64,000 bases of DNA from Congeria kusceri (lineage: Eukaryota > Mollusca > Bivalvia > Myida > Dreissenidae): contig CM051038.1 in assembly GCA_027627225.1 (NCBI GenBank), forward strand, positions 42,660,848 through 42,724,847. Reading direction: 5' to 3'. Positions 1-11,315 of the stretch are shown here, one piece after another. How positions within the stretch are numbered: the first letter of the stretch is position 1; each line of letters starts with the position of its first letter. The notes under the pieces were generated by a model. That model did not search any database and was not told the origin of the DNA. It saw only the letters and a list, made by a program, of their open reading frames with translations. The position numbers were made by a program, and so were the translations under genes.

Positions 1-1085
1 TATGGATCTCAATGCAAACATGTATAATATAAGTTTCTTTAATAAAGTCCGAATGAAAGAAATAAATACTAATCAAAGTTTGGTAATCTCTTCATTTGTC
101 CTTCGCGTTTGATTTCAAAGACACAGGTTAACCTAATATATGTATAACATATGTATAACAAACACGCGTACATGTACATATATCAGGATTGCTTCCTTGA
201 GTTGATAATAAGTTCATATATCTGTCATCTCGCTTTCAATTTCTTGCACTCGATTTTGTTTTTAATTAAGATTTTTCCCCAAGTTTGTCAATGCTTGCAA
301 CGCATGACATTCTGAGATTGGCAATTAATAAGTCTGCATATGTTTACGAAACTTCAAATATAATGTTCGTAATCAAAGCTAAATGCTATTTCTGAACTTA
401 ACTGTTCGCGAATTTAATAAATTGGCATGCTTCGCTTTGATTTAAGACATTGATGTGTTCTAGATCGAAGACCGTTGGTAATTTCAATTTAGTATTATAA
501 CTGAAGCCATCACTTCAATTACAAGACGTCGAACCCATATGGTTAATATAATTTCGACGTGTAGTGGTAAAATGATAACAAATGTGCATTTTCATATGCA
601 TATGATACTAGATTAATAGTTATGATTGCTTTGTGTTCCAATTAATAACTGTTTTATAGTGCTTTTTTATAACCCAATATGTGTGTCTCTAAACCAGCGT
701 TATTTATAGACAGAAATGTATTCAGTTAAGTTATGAAAACACTTTGTTTTGTTTTTTGTCAGAAAAGCCAATAATATCTAGGGCAGAACATATCGAAAGG
801 AAACTTAATATGTCCTTTATCTGATGGAATTGATACTTGTAGCAAGCGTGTGATGTTAGACGCAACATCAATTACATTGTAATTAACAATTAACGAACAC
901 GTGGATCAAATTATGTTTTTTTGCCAAGTGTTTAAAGTGTCTACAATAATCTATGCTTCACATCAAACGATTTCATAACTTGTGTGTTACTTAGTCGCGA
1001 GGAAGTTCTAAAGATGTGTGGTTATTTATTGTTTTTAAATGGTTTTTAAATATAGTTTAAAATGCTCTTAATGTGTAAAGTACCG
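1..1085. other. AT-rich spacer, no gene seen
   Basis: I see no supportable coding region. Roughly 200-720 looks like a diverged relative of 35450-36000: both carry, in the same order, a cttcaat..ttgcactcg-like block, a gcaacg(c/a)atgac block and an attacaagac(g/a)tc block. This suggests an old duplication and not a gene. Confidence 0.6.
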
Positions 1086-1269
1086 TTCACTACTTGCTAA
1101 AAATCAAAGTAGCATTAATAGTAGTAGTTATAGTAGGAGCAGGAATAGCAGAATAGTAGCAGCGTAATATTTGTAGTGATAGTGATAGTGGTAGTAAAGC
1201 GGTAGTGGTGGCAGCGGTATTGTTGGAGGCAGTGCCGATGACGGTAGCGGTAGCAGTGGCAGTGGCATT

Positions 1270-1327
1270 GGTAGTAGTAGTAGTAGTAGTACAGGTATCA
1301 GTAGTAGTAGTAGTATCAGTAGTAGTA

Positions 1328-1405
<78 letters not shown>

Positions 1406-1473
1406 CTAGTAGTAGTAGTAGTAGTAGCAGTAGTAGTAGTAGTTGTTGCTATTGTAATAGTAGTAGTAGTAGT
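1270..1473. repeat. (GTA)n trinucleotide microsatellite with flanking impure GTT/GTG tract
   Basis: A nearly pure run of AGT/GTA triplets, interrupted by a few ATC, GAA, ACT and AGC units. It is flanked by impure triplet sequence from about 1110 and to about 1555. Long reading frames on both strands here (poly-Val one way, poly-Thr the other) only reflect the triplet period and should not be taken as proteins. Confidence 0.95.
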
Positions 1474-1559
1474 ATTTGTTCTTGTTGTTGTTGTTAATGT
1501 TGTTGATTTTGTTTTTGTTCTTGTTTTTCGTGTAGATGCTTTTGTTGTTGTTGTTGCTA

Positions 1560-3075
1560 ATACCACATGTATAATTGTTCTCATGTTTTGCCTAAAAATA
1601 TATCATTTTTTACTTGACTATGCATATTGATCATATACACCTTTGAGTCCACCACGCATTTTACGTATACATAGTCCTCAAACGTGTATTTATCCTAAAG
1701 TCAAAAGCTTCAGCGTGGAGTGCACAATAAACTAAAATACAATTCGATCTCAGTTTGATCTATTTTGATGACTTTCGGTAAGGTAAGGAAGATGTTTCGA
1801 CATTAAATCGGACTTGTTTTCGTATTATTGGAAAACGTCATTAATGTATCAACTGCAAAACCTAAAGCAGTTGGACTAATATAAAACATTATACAAAGCA
1901 AAAATAAATAATAAACATGAATGACTTCGCCGCGATACAAACATACGACTGCCGGCATCAAAAGTCTTTCGCGCAAACGGTCATTCTGACTGACAATCAT
2001 GATGCTGAATTTTAACGCTATGTAAGTGATACACGCGTTCTCAAAATACCGATGAAAAACGTTGCAAATGCTTTATAATTGAAATCATTAATGCATTATT
2101 GTGTTGTTTTTTTGTTGGGATATACGACCAAAAAAACCCTGAAAATTGTTGATTTACTAATCTGTAAACAATACCCTTTAAATACAATTGCGATTTGGCA
2201 AAACACACGTTTTCATCTGCCAAATCTATATGAGTTAGACGGAAATTAAAATGTACGACTGGAACATTTCACTAATTACATGTATACGAGAATTGCCTTT
2301 AGTGTGAATCTGTAACACGCAAATCCATACGACTCACTATCCATCAAATTACCAAATGTCATTCATATCTCAAGGTAAATATAAAGTAGGCTACATTTGT
2401 AGCATCGCCCAGTTTTGGTTCTAGTCCCATGGTGTCCTCGCTCTTGTTTATTTCTGTGCAAACTCGAATTTAAATATAACCACCTGATACTGTTATCACT
2501 TTAATATATGCATGAAGCTGTAGAACTTAGTATATCTTACTGACCACTAAATAGTCTTAAAGCAGCAAACTAGAAATATGTTAATAAACAAAATCTTTGC
2601 GGAAATCGTTGAGAATGGACATCTTACAGATCAAAATACAAAAACACCGCATTGCAATCGGTACAATAAAAACGTTCTGGTAACTTTGTATAGTTATCTG
2701 TATGCGATAGCTGGTGATGACTCTGGAGTAAATCAGCATGTACATTAGTGTATATTCTGTTTGTACCAAGCCTTTTCGAAAGCAGACTTTATAAAATGCC
2801 TTTCGTAAATAAGAAACATATTCCAATCGAATACACGTCATTAACGTTCATTAGAACAAATGCCAATTTAAGATGCATAGAACTATACCAACAAATGTAC
2901 TAAACGTAGATGTGTGGGTTCAAATTTTACACACAATGTACAGGTCTTTGTTTCTCCAGATGTTTCATTATAAAACACTTAGCTGTTTATTGTTGTTGTT
3001 GATATATGATTTTAATAAAACAATTTATCACATGCTATACCTTGTTTCCCGTGTGATACAACCATTACGAATATT
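1560..3075. other. AT-rich spacer, no gene seen
   Basis: Only short reading frames of unconvincing composition are present. Around 1760-1830 a block resembles 36430-36540 (both contain gaagatgtttc), continuing the resemblance between the window start and the 35-36 kb region. Confidence 0.55.
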
Positions 3076-3078
3076 TCT

Positions 3079-3123
3079 ATCTTACACATGTGTAAGATAA
3101 CATATTTTACACATGTGTAAGAT
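3079..3123. repeat. Duplicated short palindrome
   Basis: The perfect 20-bp palindrome atcttacacatgtgtaagat is followed within 10 bases by a second, nearly identical palindrome (3107-3123). Each is followed by ataacat. The pair sits at the edge of the hairpin element to its right and may be part of it. Confidence 0.8.
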
Positions 3124-3453
3124 AACATTTTGAGCGTTTTTATTGGCTACATATTCTTTGACTGACCAATCGGATGACGTTATTTTGGTGAAATGACGTC
3201 GTCAACATGAAATGACGTCACGTCAGTACACAACTTTTTGGATTTATCAACATGTTTTGGTAAAATTTGAAAGTTTTTATTTCGTTTGAATGCATGTAAT
3301 AAAAAAGACCTGACACTCGTTGTCATTTTATACCATATTTTATTAAACTCGTCCAGGAAATTCGTTAGTAAGATCGCCAAAGGCTCGCTTACTAACAAAA
3401 TTCCTGAACTCGTTCAAATAAAATATGGTATGAAATGACAACTCGTGTCAGAT
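3124..3453. repeat. Foldback (hairpin) element with TGACGTCA-like boxes
   Basis: Two arms of about 60 bp (3311-3370 and 3389-3450) are imperfect inverse complements around a short centre containing atcgccaaaggctcg. The DNA or RNA could fold into a long hairpin. The left flank carries two gaaatgacgtc boxes (about 3191 and 3209), one of them the CRE-like palindrome TGACGTCA. A second hairpin at 55.6-55.8 kb has a very similar centre and also a TGACGTCA nearby, so both are probably members of one non-autonomous family. No coding capacity is seen. Confidence 0.7.
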
Positions 3454-3454
3454 C

Positions 3455-3855
3455 CTATATATTGGTTTAATGTGTAGTTTTGTTGTGTTTATATTAGGTA
3501 ATAATAATAATTGAATACTCATCAAAAACTTTATTGTATGTAAATGTTTCCTCAAATTTAATATTTCAAATCTGTTAAGTTGTATTTATCAAACTTACTT
3601 TGACTTTAAACGATTACAATATCTCGTGTGGGGTGAAAAAAACAATGATAAACGTGTTGTACTCATCATCTTCAACCTGTTAGTTTAAACATATTTTATT
3701 TCTTGAACACATATGTACAGTAAATATACAGTTACACATGAATCACGAGTTCAGAAAATGGATCAGAACGGAAGATAAAATCTTATATGGTTCTTCTCCA
3801 TGTGCATGCACGTATGTAACATTACTATTAGTGGCAGTGATGTGTTAGAATATAT
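3455..3855. other. AT-rich spacer
   Basis: No coding region or clear repeat seen. The right end approaches the 3' end of the minus-strand LINE, whose exact terminus I cannot place. Confidence 0.5.
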
Positions 3856-4055
3856 ATACATGTATTGAAATTGATTATTAGACAGAGATATAGGATACTA
3901 CATGTTGCTGGAAAAAAAAACGCTTAGAGAGTGGGGTGGAGGGAGGATTCGACAGGGAAGAGGTTGGAACATCAGAAAGAGAAGGCATGAGAGAAAGAGG
4001 CTCGAGTAAAAAGGAACAGTTTGACATGAAGTAAGTTTTCCGCAGTGACAGGGAC

Positions 4056-7000
4056 CTAGGTTTCAAATCGTTTACTAGATTTAATGTACAAATGAACTGC
4101 GTCAAAGATACGGGTGTTTTTATCATAGTCAATGTGTTCATCTCCATATAGAATAGTGTTAAGCGTTGGGAATGTCAGTGGAGATATTGAATTGATAAGA
4201 ACTTCTCGTTGTTGCCTAAATAAGTTACATTCCAAGAAATAATGGAAAGCTGATTCGACTGCACCACAGGTGCATAGGGGTGATTGAACAATATTGCATA
4301 TATGAAGATGTTGATTTAATGAGCTGCAATTAGTTCTGAGTCTGGAATGGAGCATTTGTTGTCGTCTTTCACCATAGTAATATAATAAATTAGGTTTAGT
4401 ATTCTCATTAACGTTAGCAAGCTTCAGTTTAAAGATGCTAAGTGAATCAGCGTTACGTATTTCTAGAGGAAGGTTATTCCATTCCATAATTGTTGAGGGT
4501 ACAAATGAATTTGAATATGTAGTTGTGCGGGTTGTCACATTTCTAATATTTGCACCATTTCGCAAGGGATAAGGGTTGTTAAATCCGACGGTATCAGGTA
4601 TTATAGATTTAAGATATGTTGGCGTTAGATTTGTGGTAATTTTATACATGAGAGTGAGTTTATGTTTTTGGCGCCGCATATGTAGTGTTTCCCACCCAAC
4701 CTCTTTGTATAATTCATTGATCGAGACCAGTTTGGTGCAACCCGATACAATTCGTGCAGCTTCAGTTTGAATTTTTTCTAAATCATCTTTTTCAAATTGA
4801 CAGCAATTATCAAATACCACATCTGAGTATTCGATAATAGGTCTTATGAACGAGAAGTATATAATTTCCAGAACTTTTCTATCAAGAGTATGTTTAAGAC
4901 GACGCATTATGTTCAATCGTGTCCATGCTTTGTCTTTAATATATAAAATGTGTTCGTGCCAGGAACAGTCATGAGCTAAATGGACTCCTAAATGTTTATG
5001 AACATCGACTTCTGGAATGGGTGCGTTTTGCATTGTTAGGGTTGGGTGTATTGGTCTGGTTTGCTTTCTTGATATTATTAAAGATTCTGACTTTGCAGGA
5101 TTAAAATTTACCAACCATTGTTCAGCCCACGTATTTATTTGATCAATATCGGCTTGCATTATTGATGCTGTCTGTTCAGGAGAATTTACTATCATATAGA
5201 GACTTGTATCGTCTGCAAACAAGTTTACGCACGAGCGAATGTTCGTGACAATATCATTTATATAAATTAAAAACATCAACGGACCCAGAATCGAGCCTTG
5301 GGGGACACCGGCAGATATATGTGCAAAACGAGATTCGGCGCCGGGAAGTACAACTTTTTGTTTCCTGTACGACAGGTAGTTATTTATCCATTTTAGCACG
5401 TCACCTCTGATACCAGCAGAGTGAAGTTTGTACAGTAGTCCGTTGTGCCAGACTTTATCAAAGGCCTTACTTATATCAAAGAAAACTACTCTTACTTCGA
5501 GGCCATTGTCAAGGGCTTTACAGAATTTGTCATAGATGTATGTTAGTTGATTGACGGCAGAATCGCCTGGAAGAAATCCGGACTGGGAAGGTGTAAAAAA
5601 CGAGTTTCCTTGTAGAAAATTGAATATATGCTTATATAGAATCCTTTCAAAAACCTTTTCAAGAGTGTTTAGCAAAGATATAGGTCGGTAGTTAGACGTC
5701 AGTGATGGGTCACCTTTTTTAAAGACGGCGCACACGAGTGCAATTTTCCACGAATCAGGCATTTTACATTGGGTAAGACTAGCATTAAAAAGATCGCAAA
5801 TTGGGGTTTTTAACTGATGCATCGATTCACGCAAGATTCGATTATCAATCCTATCAGGACCTAACGCTTTACCCAATTTCAAATTTTTAAAAGCGTCTAA
5901 TACTTCGTCGGGCGTAATAACAATTGATTGGATGATATGTTCACATGAGTTATGGTTTGATGGAACTTCTTTATTTGTGTCATCTATATAAGATTGTTTA
6001 GCGAAGTATTCATTGAGCATATCAGCTTTTTCATTATCTTCTGTAATAACAACGCCCGTTCTTTCATCACGTAGAGATGGAATAGGTTTATGTTCATTTG
6101 GCGAAAAAAATTGTCTTAAAATTTTCCACCAGTCTTTTGAGGTTCCATTGAATGATTTTATTTTTTGACTAAGATTTTCAATGTATTGTGTTTTAGCCTT
6201 ACGTATAAGAGAGACAACATTATTTCGTACAGTTCGAAATTTTGCCCAGTGAATTTGCGAGCCAGATAGTTTAGCTTTGTGATATAATCGTTTTCGTTTA
6301 CGTATATTCAATTTGATGGAGTTGTTCATCCACGGAGCATCTCCTGTCCTAATACAAACATTTTTATTTGGGATTGACTTTTGTGCAGCATCAGTAATAG
6401 CGTGCGTAACGTTTTCTGTATATTTATTTATATCTTCATCTACTAGATTATCCCATATTACACCTGAAAGTAATGTTCGTAATTTTTCGTAGTCGCCTAA
6501 ATCATAGCGCCATATTGGTCGAGTAAAGCTTTTGCGAACAGGTTTATTGTGCTGGACAAAGCCAAATACTGGACAATGATAACGTATGTTTTGGTTAAGG
6601 AATGGTTCGCCAGTACCGGATGAAACAATAGAATCGGGGTTACTAACAAATATAAGATCAATCACAGATGTAGAGTGTTCTGTATAATGTGTTGGTTCGT
6701 ATATTAGCTGTGTGAAATTATTTTGAGTACATAATCCTTCAACTTTCCGCGCGGTAAGTGGTGCACGTGTGTTAAGATTGAAGTCGCCGGTAACAATTAT
6801 ATCATGAATGCCTGTGTCAGTGGCTAATCCAAATGAAATTTCTATAAGGTTCATATATGATGTGTCAGCGTTTGGTGGACGGTACACAACTCCAAATAAA
6901 ATTGATTTGTTTTTGCATAATTTTAGTTCGAGCCAAATACACTCTAGTCCGTTTGGTTCGAGGTCTTCTCTTCGTATGTATGTCAGAGATTCATTAATAT

Positions 7001-7394
7001 AGATCGCTACTCCACCGTGTGGATCTAATGGCCTATCTTTTCGGACGGGTAGGTGATAACCATGAAAAGAAATTTCGCTTGAGGAGGTTGCACTAGATAA
7101 CCACGTTTCAGTAAAGCATATAACGTCGAATGAGTTCAAGCTTGAGTAAAGAAGATCTGTTTTGTTGGAAATACTTTGTACATTGTAATGGACAAATGAG
7201 AACAAATGTTTCATAGAATTCAGGATACCAGAACTTTCTGAAACACTCACAGTAGAGGCCGAACTGATATGTGAATTAGCTGACAAAGGACCAGGGTTTG
7301 GATGTATATCTCCTGAACGGGATAGAATTATACGTAGGTATAGGCTAAACGTGAGCACGGATAATATGACAATCAACTGTATTGAGAATCTCAC
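4056..7394 (-). CDS. LINE endonuclease-reverse transcriptase polyprotein with N-terminal hydrophobic leader and 2A-like motif
   Basis: This 1112-residue protein should nick target DNA and copy its own RNA at the nick (target-primed reverse transcription). Residues 1-25 are strongly hydrophobic. Residues 28-36 read GDIHPNPGP, a 2A-like ribosome-skipping motif (canonical DxExNPGP; His replaces the Glu). An AP-endonuclease-like domain follows (about 65-290) with FVHYNVQSI, FTETWL, GDFNLNT and SVIDLIF. Its usual SDH triad reads RYH, which may weaken cleavage. The RT domain (about 455-760) shows YRPISLLNTLEKVFERIL, FFDISKAFDKVWH, GVPQGSILGPLMF and the catalytic FADD (about 725-728). A Cys/His motif (CTCGAVESAFHYFLEC, about 1040-1055) lies near the C-terminus, as in jockey-superfamily ORF2 proteins. 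The start chosen is the Met that places the leader directly before the 2A motif; a later Met would lose it. The frame is uninterrupted. The clade call below the jockey group is uncertain. Confidence 0.9.
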   Translation of the reverse strand: MRFSIQLIVILSVLTFSLYLRIILSRSGDIHPNPGPLSANSHISSASTVSVSESSGILNSMKHLFSFVHYNVQSISNKTDLLYSSLNSFDVICFTETWLSSATSSSEISFHGYHLPVRKDRPLDPHGGVAIYINESLTYIRREDLEPNGLECIWLELKLCKNKSILFGVVYRPPNADTSYMNLIEISFGLATDTGIHDIIVTGDFNLNTRAPLTARKVEGLCTQNNFTQLIYEPTHYTEHSTSVIDLIFVSNPDSIVSSGTGEPFLNQNIRYHCPVFGFVQHNKPVRKSFTRPIWRYDLGDYEKLRTLLSGVIWDNLVDEDINKYTENVTHAITDAAQKSIPNKNVCIRTGDAPWMNNSIKLNIRKRKRLYHKAKLSGSQIHWAKFRTVRNNVVSLIRKAKTQYIENLSQKIKSFNGTSKDWWKILRQFFSPNEHKPIPSLRDERTGVVITEDNEKADMLNEYFAKQSYIDDTNKEVPSNHNSCEHIIQSIVITPDEVLDAFKNLKLGKALGPDRIDNRILRESMHQLKTPICDLFNASLTQCKMPDSWKIALVCAVFKKGDPSLTSNYRPISLLNTLEKVFERILYKHIFNFLQGNSFFTPSQSGFLPGDSAVNQLTYIYDKFCKALDNGLEVRVVFFDISKAFDKVWHNGLLYKLHSAGIRGDVLKWINNYLSYRKQKVVLPGAESRFAHISAGVPQGSILGPLMFLIYINDIVTNIRSCVNLFADDTSLYMIVNSPEQTASIMQADIDQINTWAEQWLVNFNPAKSESLIISRKQTRPIHPTLTMQNAPIPEVDVHKHLGVHLAHDCSWHEHILYIKDKAWTRLNIMRRLKHTLDRKVLEIIYFSFIRPIIEYSDVVFDNCCQFEKDDLEKIQTEAARIVSGCTKLVSINELYKEVGWETLHMRRQKHKLTLMYKITTNLTPTYLKSIIPDTVGFNNPYPLRNGANIRNVTTRTTTYSNSFVPSTIMEWNNLPLEIRNADSLSIFKLKLANVNENTKPNLLYYYGERRQQMLHSRLRTNCSSLNQHLHICNIVQSPLCTCGAVESAFHYFLECNLFRQQREVLINSISPLTFPTLNTILYGDEHIDYDKNTRIFDAVHLYIKSSKRFET
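7287..7313 (-). other. 2A-like peptide coding site (GDIHPNPGP)
   Basis: These nine codons encode residues 28-36 of the LINE protein. In known 2A peptides the ribosome skips the bond between the final Gly and Pro, here G35/P36. That would release a 35-residue hydrophobic leader and start the downstream protein with Pro. 2A-like sequences at the N-terminus of ORF2 are known in several non-LTR clades. The Glu-to-His change at the third motif position makes activity uncertain. Confidence 0.7.
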
Positions 7395-7904
7395 ATTGGA
7401 TTGTGACTGTTGTAGCTTTTGGCATACGTAAAGGTATGGTGTTCGATAAATGATGATTGATTATTGGTCATCGTAATATGGTATTTAATAGATACGAAAA
7501 ATAGTGTGTTAAAAAATGTACACAGGGCAAATAGCAAGTGTGTTAGTAAAGGAAACGCAGTTCGTGGTCTGTAAGATGACATGACAGCGTTTACACGGGG
7601 TTTGTTGTGTTTGATCATCATGAGATGGAGCTGATGAGAACAAGGAAGGCCTGAAACACTGTCAAGTTGTCGTTGAATTTACACGAATGGGTTTTTACAT
7701 AGAATAAATTGCTACCTGGATATCTGTCACGTGCAAAGCTTTTAGGGGGAGTCGGAGAAAAAGATAGAATAGAGGGAATGAATAAGAATAAGAAAACGAA
7801 CATAAACATAACTAAGAGTTTAAACAGTGTCGAACTGTGGAGTTTGAATAGCACATAAAGATGATCATTACATAGTTCAATCAATCATGTCTAGTATACA
7901 CAGG

Positions 7905-10900
7905 TTATCTTGGAGTAATAAAAAAGGAAGTAGGAGATAAGAAACTGCAAACGTTGACAAAAACCCGTGTCAGAAAAATTAAGATTGCTGACATCTTATT
8001 GTACCTACAAGGAGAAAGAATGTAAACATGTATACGATGATTCAAGGAAATCAAATTAACGTATAAAAATGCAATTGGCTAACATGAGTACGACCATGTA
8101 TACTTTTGACAATAACATTGTATTGCACAGTTAAAGACAAACAAACATGATATGCAGTTGTAAAACGATACGATATGGGGCATTCACGAGGATTTGTTGG
8201 ATGGTCATTCAAGTAGCCACTGAATGTGTATGTAAATAGCCTGGGGTTCGTGACAGTTATTTTAATACAACTTTCTACACCGTACAAAATAGTTCGACAC
8301 AACACGGGGTTTATAGCTTTCGGTTTATTTGAACACTTCCAGATCAGACTGACTGTTGATTAAACCTGTTACATATGTTTTCCATTACAAACAGAATTTA
8401 AACAGTTCGCGCCAGTTTTATTACTTAAAACTTGGCTTTAGGACCGGAAGATGCTAGGAAATAAACCTTTGAATGGCAATAAATTGTCTGTTAGAGGGTT
8501 TATTACATATTCCTAGTTATGATAATCAAAAGCAAATCCATAACAATCCAATCATGTATAAACGCGCGGGCGGCTTTAGCCGAGTTTTACACAGACGATT
8601 AACACCGAATGGAATCTGGATGCAGTTGAGTATTGATTTCATTGTATTTTGTCTTGATTAATAAATTCCAATTTTATTTCATTTTACTATTTAAAATGTT
8701 CTGAACCCAAATGAACCAAATTTTAAAATCTGTACAGTTTTTTTTTTATTAATATTTGTTTTCAATTTGTTAAAAAAATTAACATGAATGAATTAATCAT
8801 TCATGTTGATAATAATTTATTGATAATTTATTAACGAGCTAAGTTACCTGTTAAGAAAAGTTGAATCTATATTTCAACGAGTCTCCATCTAGTAAGACTC
8901 TGATGTATCTCAACAATAGGTAATTCTTCCAGTAAATAATAACATGGCAGCAACAGAATGTTATGGAAAGTTTCAAGTTTGTTTTTCTTTAAATAAGGTC
9001 TCTATTTTTGTTATAGATACAAATGATTATTATGCTATAATAACACATATCTTATCATCACGTTTAGTCGATGATAAACATTTAAATAACGCTATTATTA
9101 TCACACAAATAAAGCCACAGGATTGATTACAAATTTTGATACTACGTGTACACGTTCCGCAATTAGTTGTTTTATTTCTTCATGTCATTAATATGTTTAA
9201 GACGCTAGAGTGATATCCGTTTAGATATTCATCTGCTGCGGTCGCCATAATTATCATATTATTTGTTATTTGAGTCCTTTTTTCGCGCACGCTATAATTC
9301 ATGTAATATAAATACCACTTCAAGTGATGGAATAATGGACCTTATGAAAACCATATCAAGTACAATAAAAAACAGTAGTTTATGACGGAGATAACAACTA
9401 AATAAATAAACAATAGCCAAATGCTTACATTTACGCATCCGACCTACACAGAACATTACTGATAAATGTATGCTATTACCATCGCTGCAGCAAACAGTAA
9501 GACAAGTGTAGTTTGAACGGTTGAACGCTTTTGCACTTTACGGTTTTATCACTAATTGTAGCATCATGATCGAACTATATCATTTAAGGGTGTCTGACAC
9601 ATTGCCTATTTTATTTATCAGTTATAGCTCGGTCGTGTTGCTAACCGCTATAATAACCAGACTCACATCGTTGATTCGAAAATAAGTCATAACAGATTGA
9701 CATTCTAAAACCTTAATAAATTGGCACCTGAACAATGTTCATAATCTTCAGTTTCATTCAGACGAAGCAGCAATCGTTTTGTTGTATAACAAACCTGTTA
9801 CAATAATTGCCCCATTGTAATTATATTTTACTTAACTATTTCGATATATTGTGTTGCATCGTGCGATGGAAAAGAACTGATGTTTCCATTTGTATAAGTC
9901 TTTCGCAAAGACAGCTTTCTAACTTTATTTTGTCTCTGGGAAAGAAAGAAAAACCGCTTTAAAACCGCTACAATGATGCAGTTTTTTTGCGGCTTAATGG
10001 TAATCAAAAATGTTATAATTGATCTAACAAAAGTCCATAAATTCGAATGGTTCAGCATATTGTTTTGGAATGGAAGCATCCTCTAGACAAACGCAACCGT
10101 ATTCCATTTACGTATTGCATCACAGAAACGAACTGTTCCTTACAGCCACGTACTATTAGCCAACATATTATACAGGAAGACGATGAATATTGTACTTGAG
10201 ATACTTGATAAAGAAGACGGATTTCAACTTTTATTGAACTATTCTGATGGGGATTTTTAGTGTAATTTCGTATACAGTATAGTTTTGCAGCCTTTGCAGG
10301 GCATCGGTTTGTGTTAAATGCACGGTATTGCATTAAATTGTATTGTTTAACATTACTGAGTTTTATTGAATTATGTTGTGCTTGGTTGGGTTTTTTTGTG
10401 CGACGAAATTGACACATCGTTTCATATTATATATTAGAACGTATAATTTGTTTTATATATTATTACAATAAATGTTTTATCAATGACATTAATTCAGTTT
10501 ATTGAAATAAGCTAATTTATGTTGAATACATGAATATTATGTATTAAACTGTGCAACTCATCGCAATATTAAGCAATATGACATATATCGGTTTATTGCT
10601 AAAATGTATTAATTACATCATGATTGACAGTACGTTAATGTGGTTGCTATAATTATATCTCTTCATATCGTAGCCAATCTAAATGTAGCATTTTAATGGG
10701 ATTGGTTGTAATTCTATATCTTTTAAAAGTACTCACTAGTTTGAATAAAAATTCCGTGCCATACAAAATACAATATAATATGTATGCATTTATAGGAACA
10801 TTTAAAAAGTACTCTATAGCATGAAATAAACATACCATGCAATACAAAATAACATATAATATGCCTGTCATCTATAGGCAAATGTAGCACCTACCTCGGA

Positions 10901-11265
10901 ATAGGCAACATACTTAGTGTATCTATTTACGAACAAATATTGATCAACAACATAATACATGTACAAAGAAAATATTCAAAACTAGGAATAATTATTGTGA
11001 ACACTTACATTAAGCTCACTAAAGGCATTGATTTATATAAGCATTCTTGTTTCTTATGTCAATAACCTCAGCACGTGTTACATGTTCCTATCGGATCAAC
11101 TTGATTGATGAAAAAGAGATGTATCATGTTTGATAGATTTCCGTTAAATGCTCATACTAATGTTAACGACTGGAAACATTTGTACAAAGCGTGTGTCAGT
11201 TTTGCTCAAGAAGCTAAAGTGGATATTAGTGGCTAGCCTTTCATTGAGTTTAGTGGCATCATGCA
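7905..11265. other. AT-rich spacer, no gene supported
   Basis: Short reading frames near 8051-8305, 8473-8661, 9828-10417 and 10653-10871 have no recognisable motifs, and their composition matches the surrounding spacer. I do not call them genes. The only structure I see is the two-copy tandem duplication near 10.7-10.9 kb, annotated separately. Confidence 0.5.
10720..10876. repeat. Two-copy tandem duplication, unit about 77 bp
   Basis: Two adjacent units share, in order, ttaaaa(a)gtactc, a-taaa, (c/t)catacaaaat/caatacaaaat, ataatatg and tataggaa/tataggca. They are diverged by perhaps a fifth. Nothing suggests a function. Confidence 0.6.
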
Positions 11266-11267
11266 AA

Positions 11268-11269
<2 letters not shown>

Positions 11270-11314
<45 letters not shown>
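11270..11314. repeat. (TA)n microsatellite
   Basis: An uninterrupted TA dinucleotide run of about 45 bases. Confidence 0.97.

Positions 11315-11315
<1 letters not shown>

Larger units (their letters stand above)
3860..7900 (-). mobile_element. Non-LTR retrotransposon, jockey/CR1/L2-like group, near full length
   Basis: One long minus-strand reading frame (endonuclease + reverse transcriptase) with about 200 bp of 3' flank and about 500 bp of 5' leader. Both ends are inferred: I found no confident target-site duplication, and the 3' tail is not a clean poly(A). The minus-strand frames upstream of the main ORF (7391-7884) are rich in Ser, Phe and Leu without recognisable domains. I read them as 5' untranslated leader and not ORF1. 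The absence of stops in the 1112-codon frame implies a young copy. Confidence 0.75.

Noticed and set aside
1090..1630. Long poly-Thr / poly-Val reading frames on both strands
   Set aside because: They are translations of a GTA microsatellite; the repeat opens several frames on both strands and shows no domain or start context.
4576..4770. Plus-strand ORFs within the LINE (also 6808-7002)
   Set aside because: They are antisense shadows of the intact minus-strand polyprotein.
7391..7884. ORF1 (Gag-like) of the first LINE
   Set aside because: The two short minus-strand frames are low-complexity and lack coiled coil, RRM or zinc knuckle; better read as leader.
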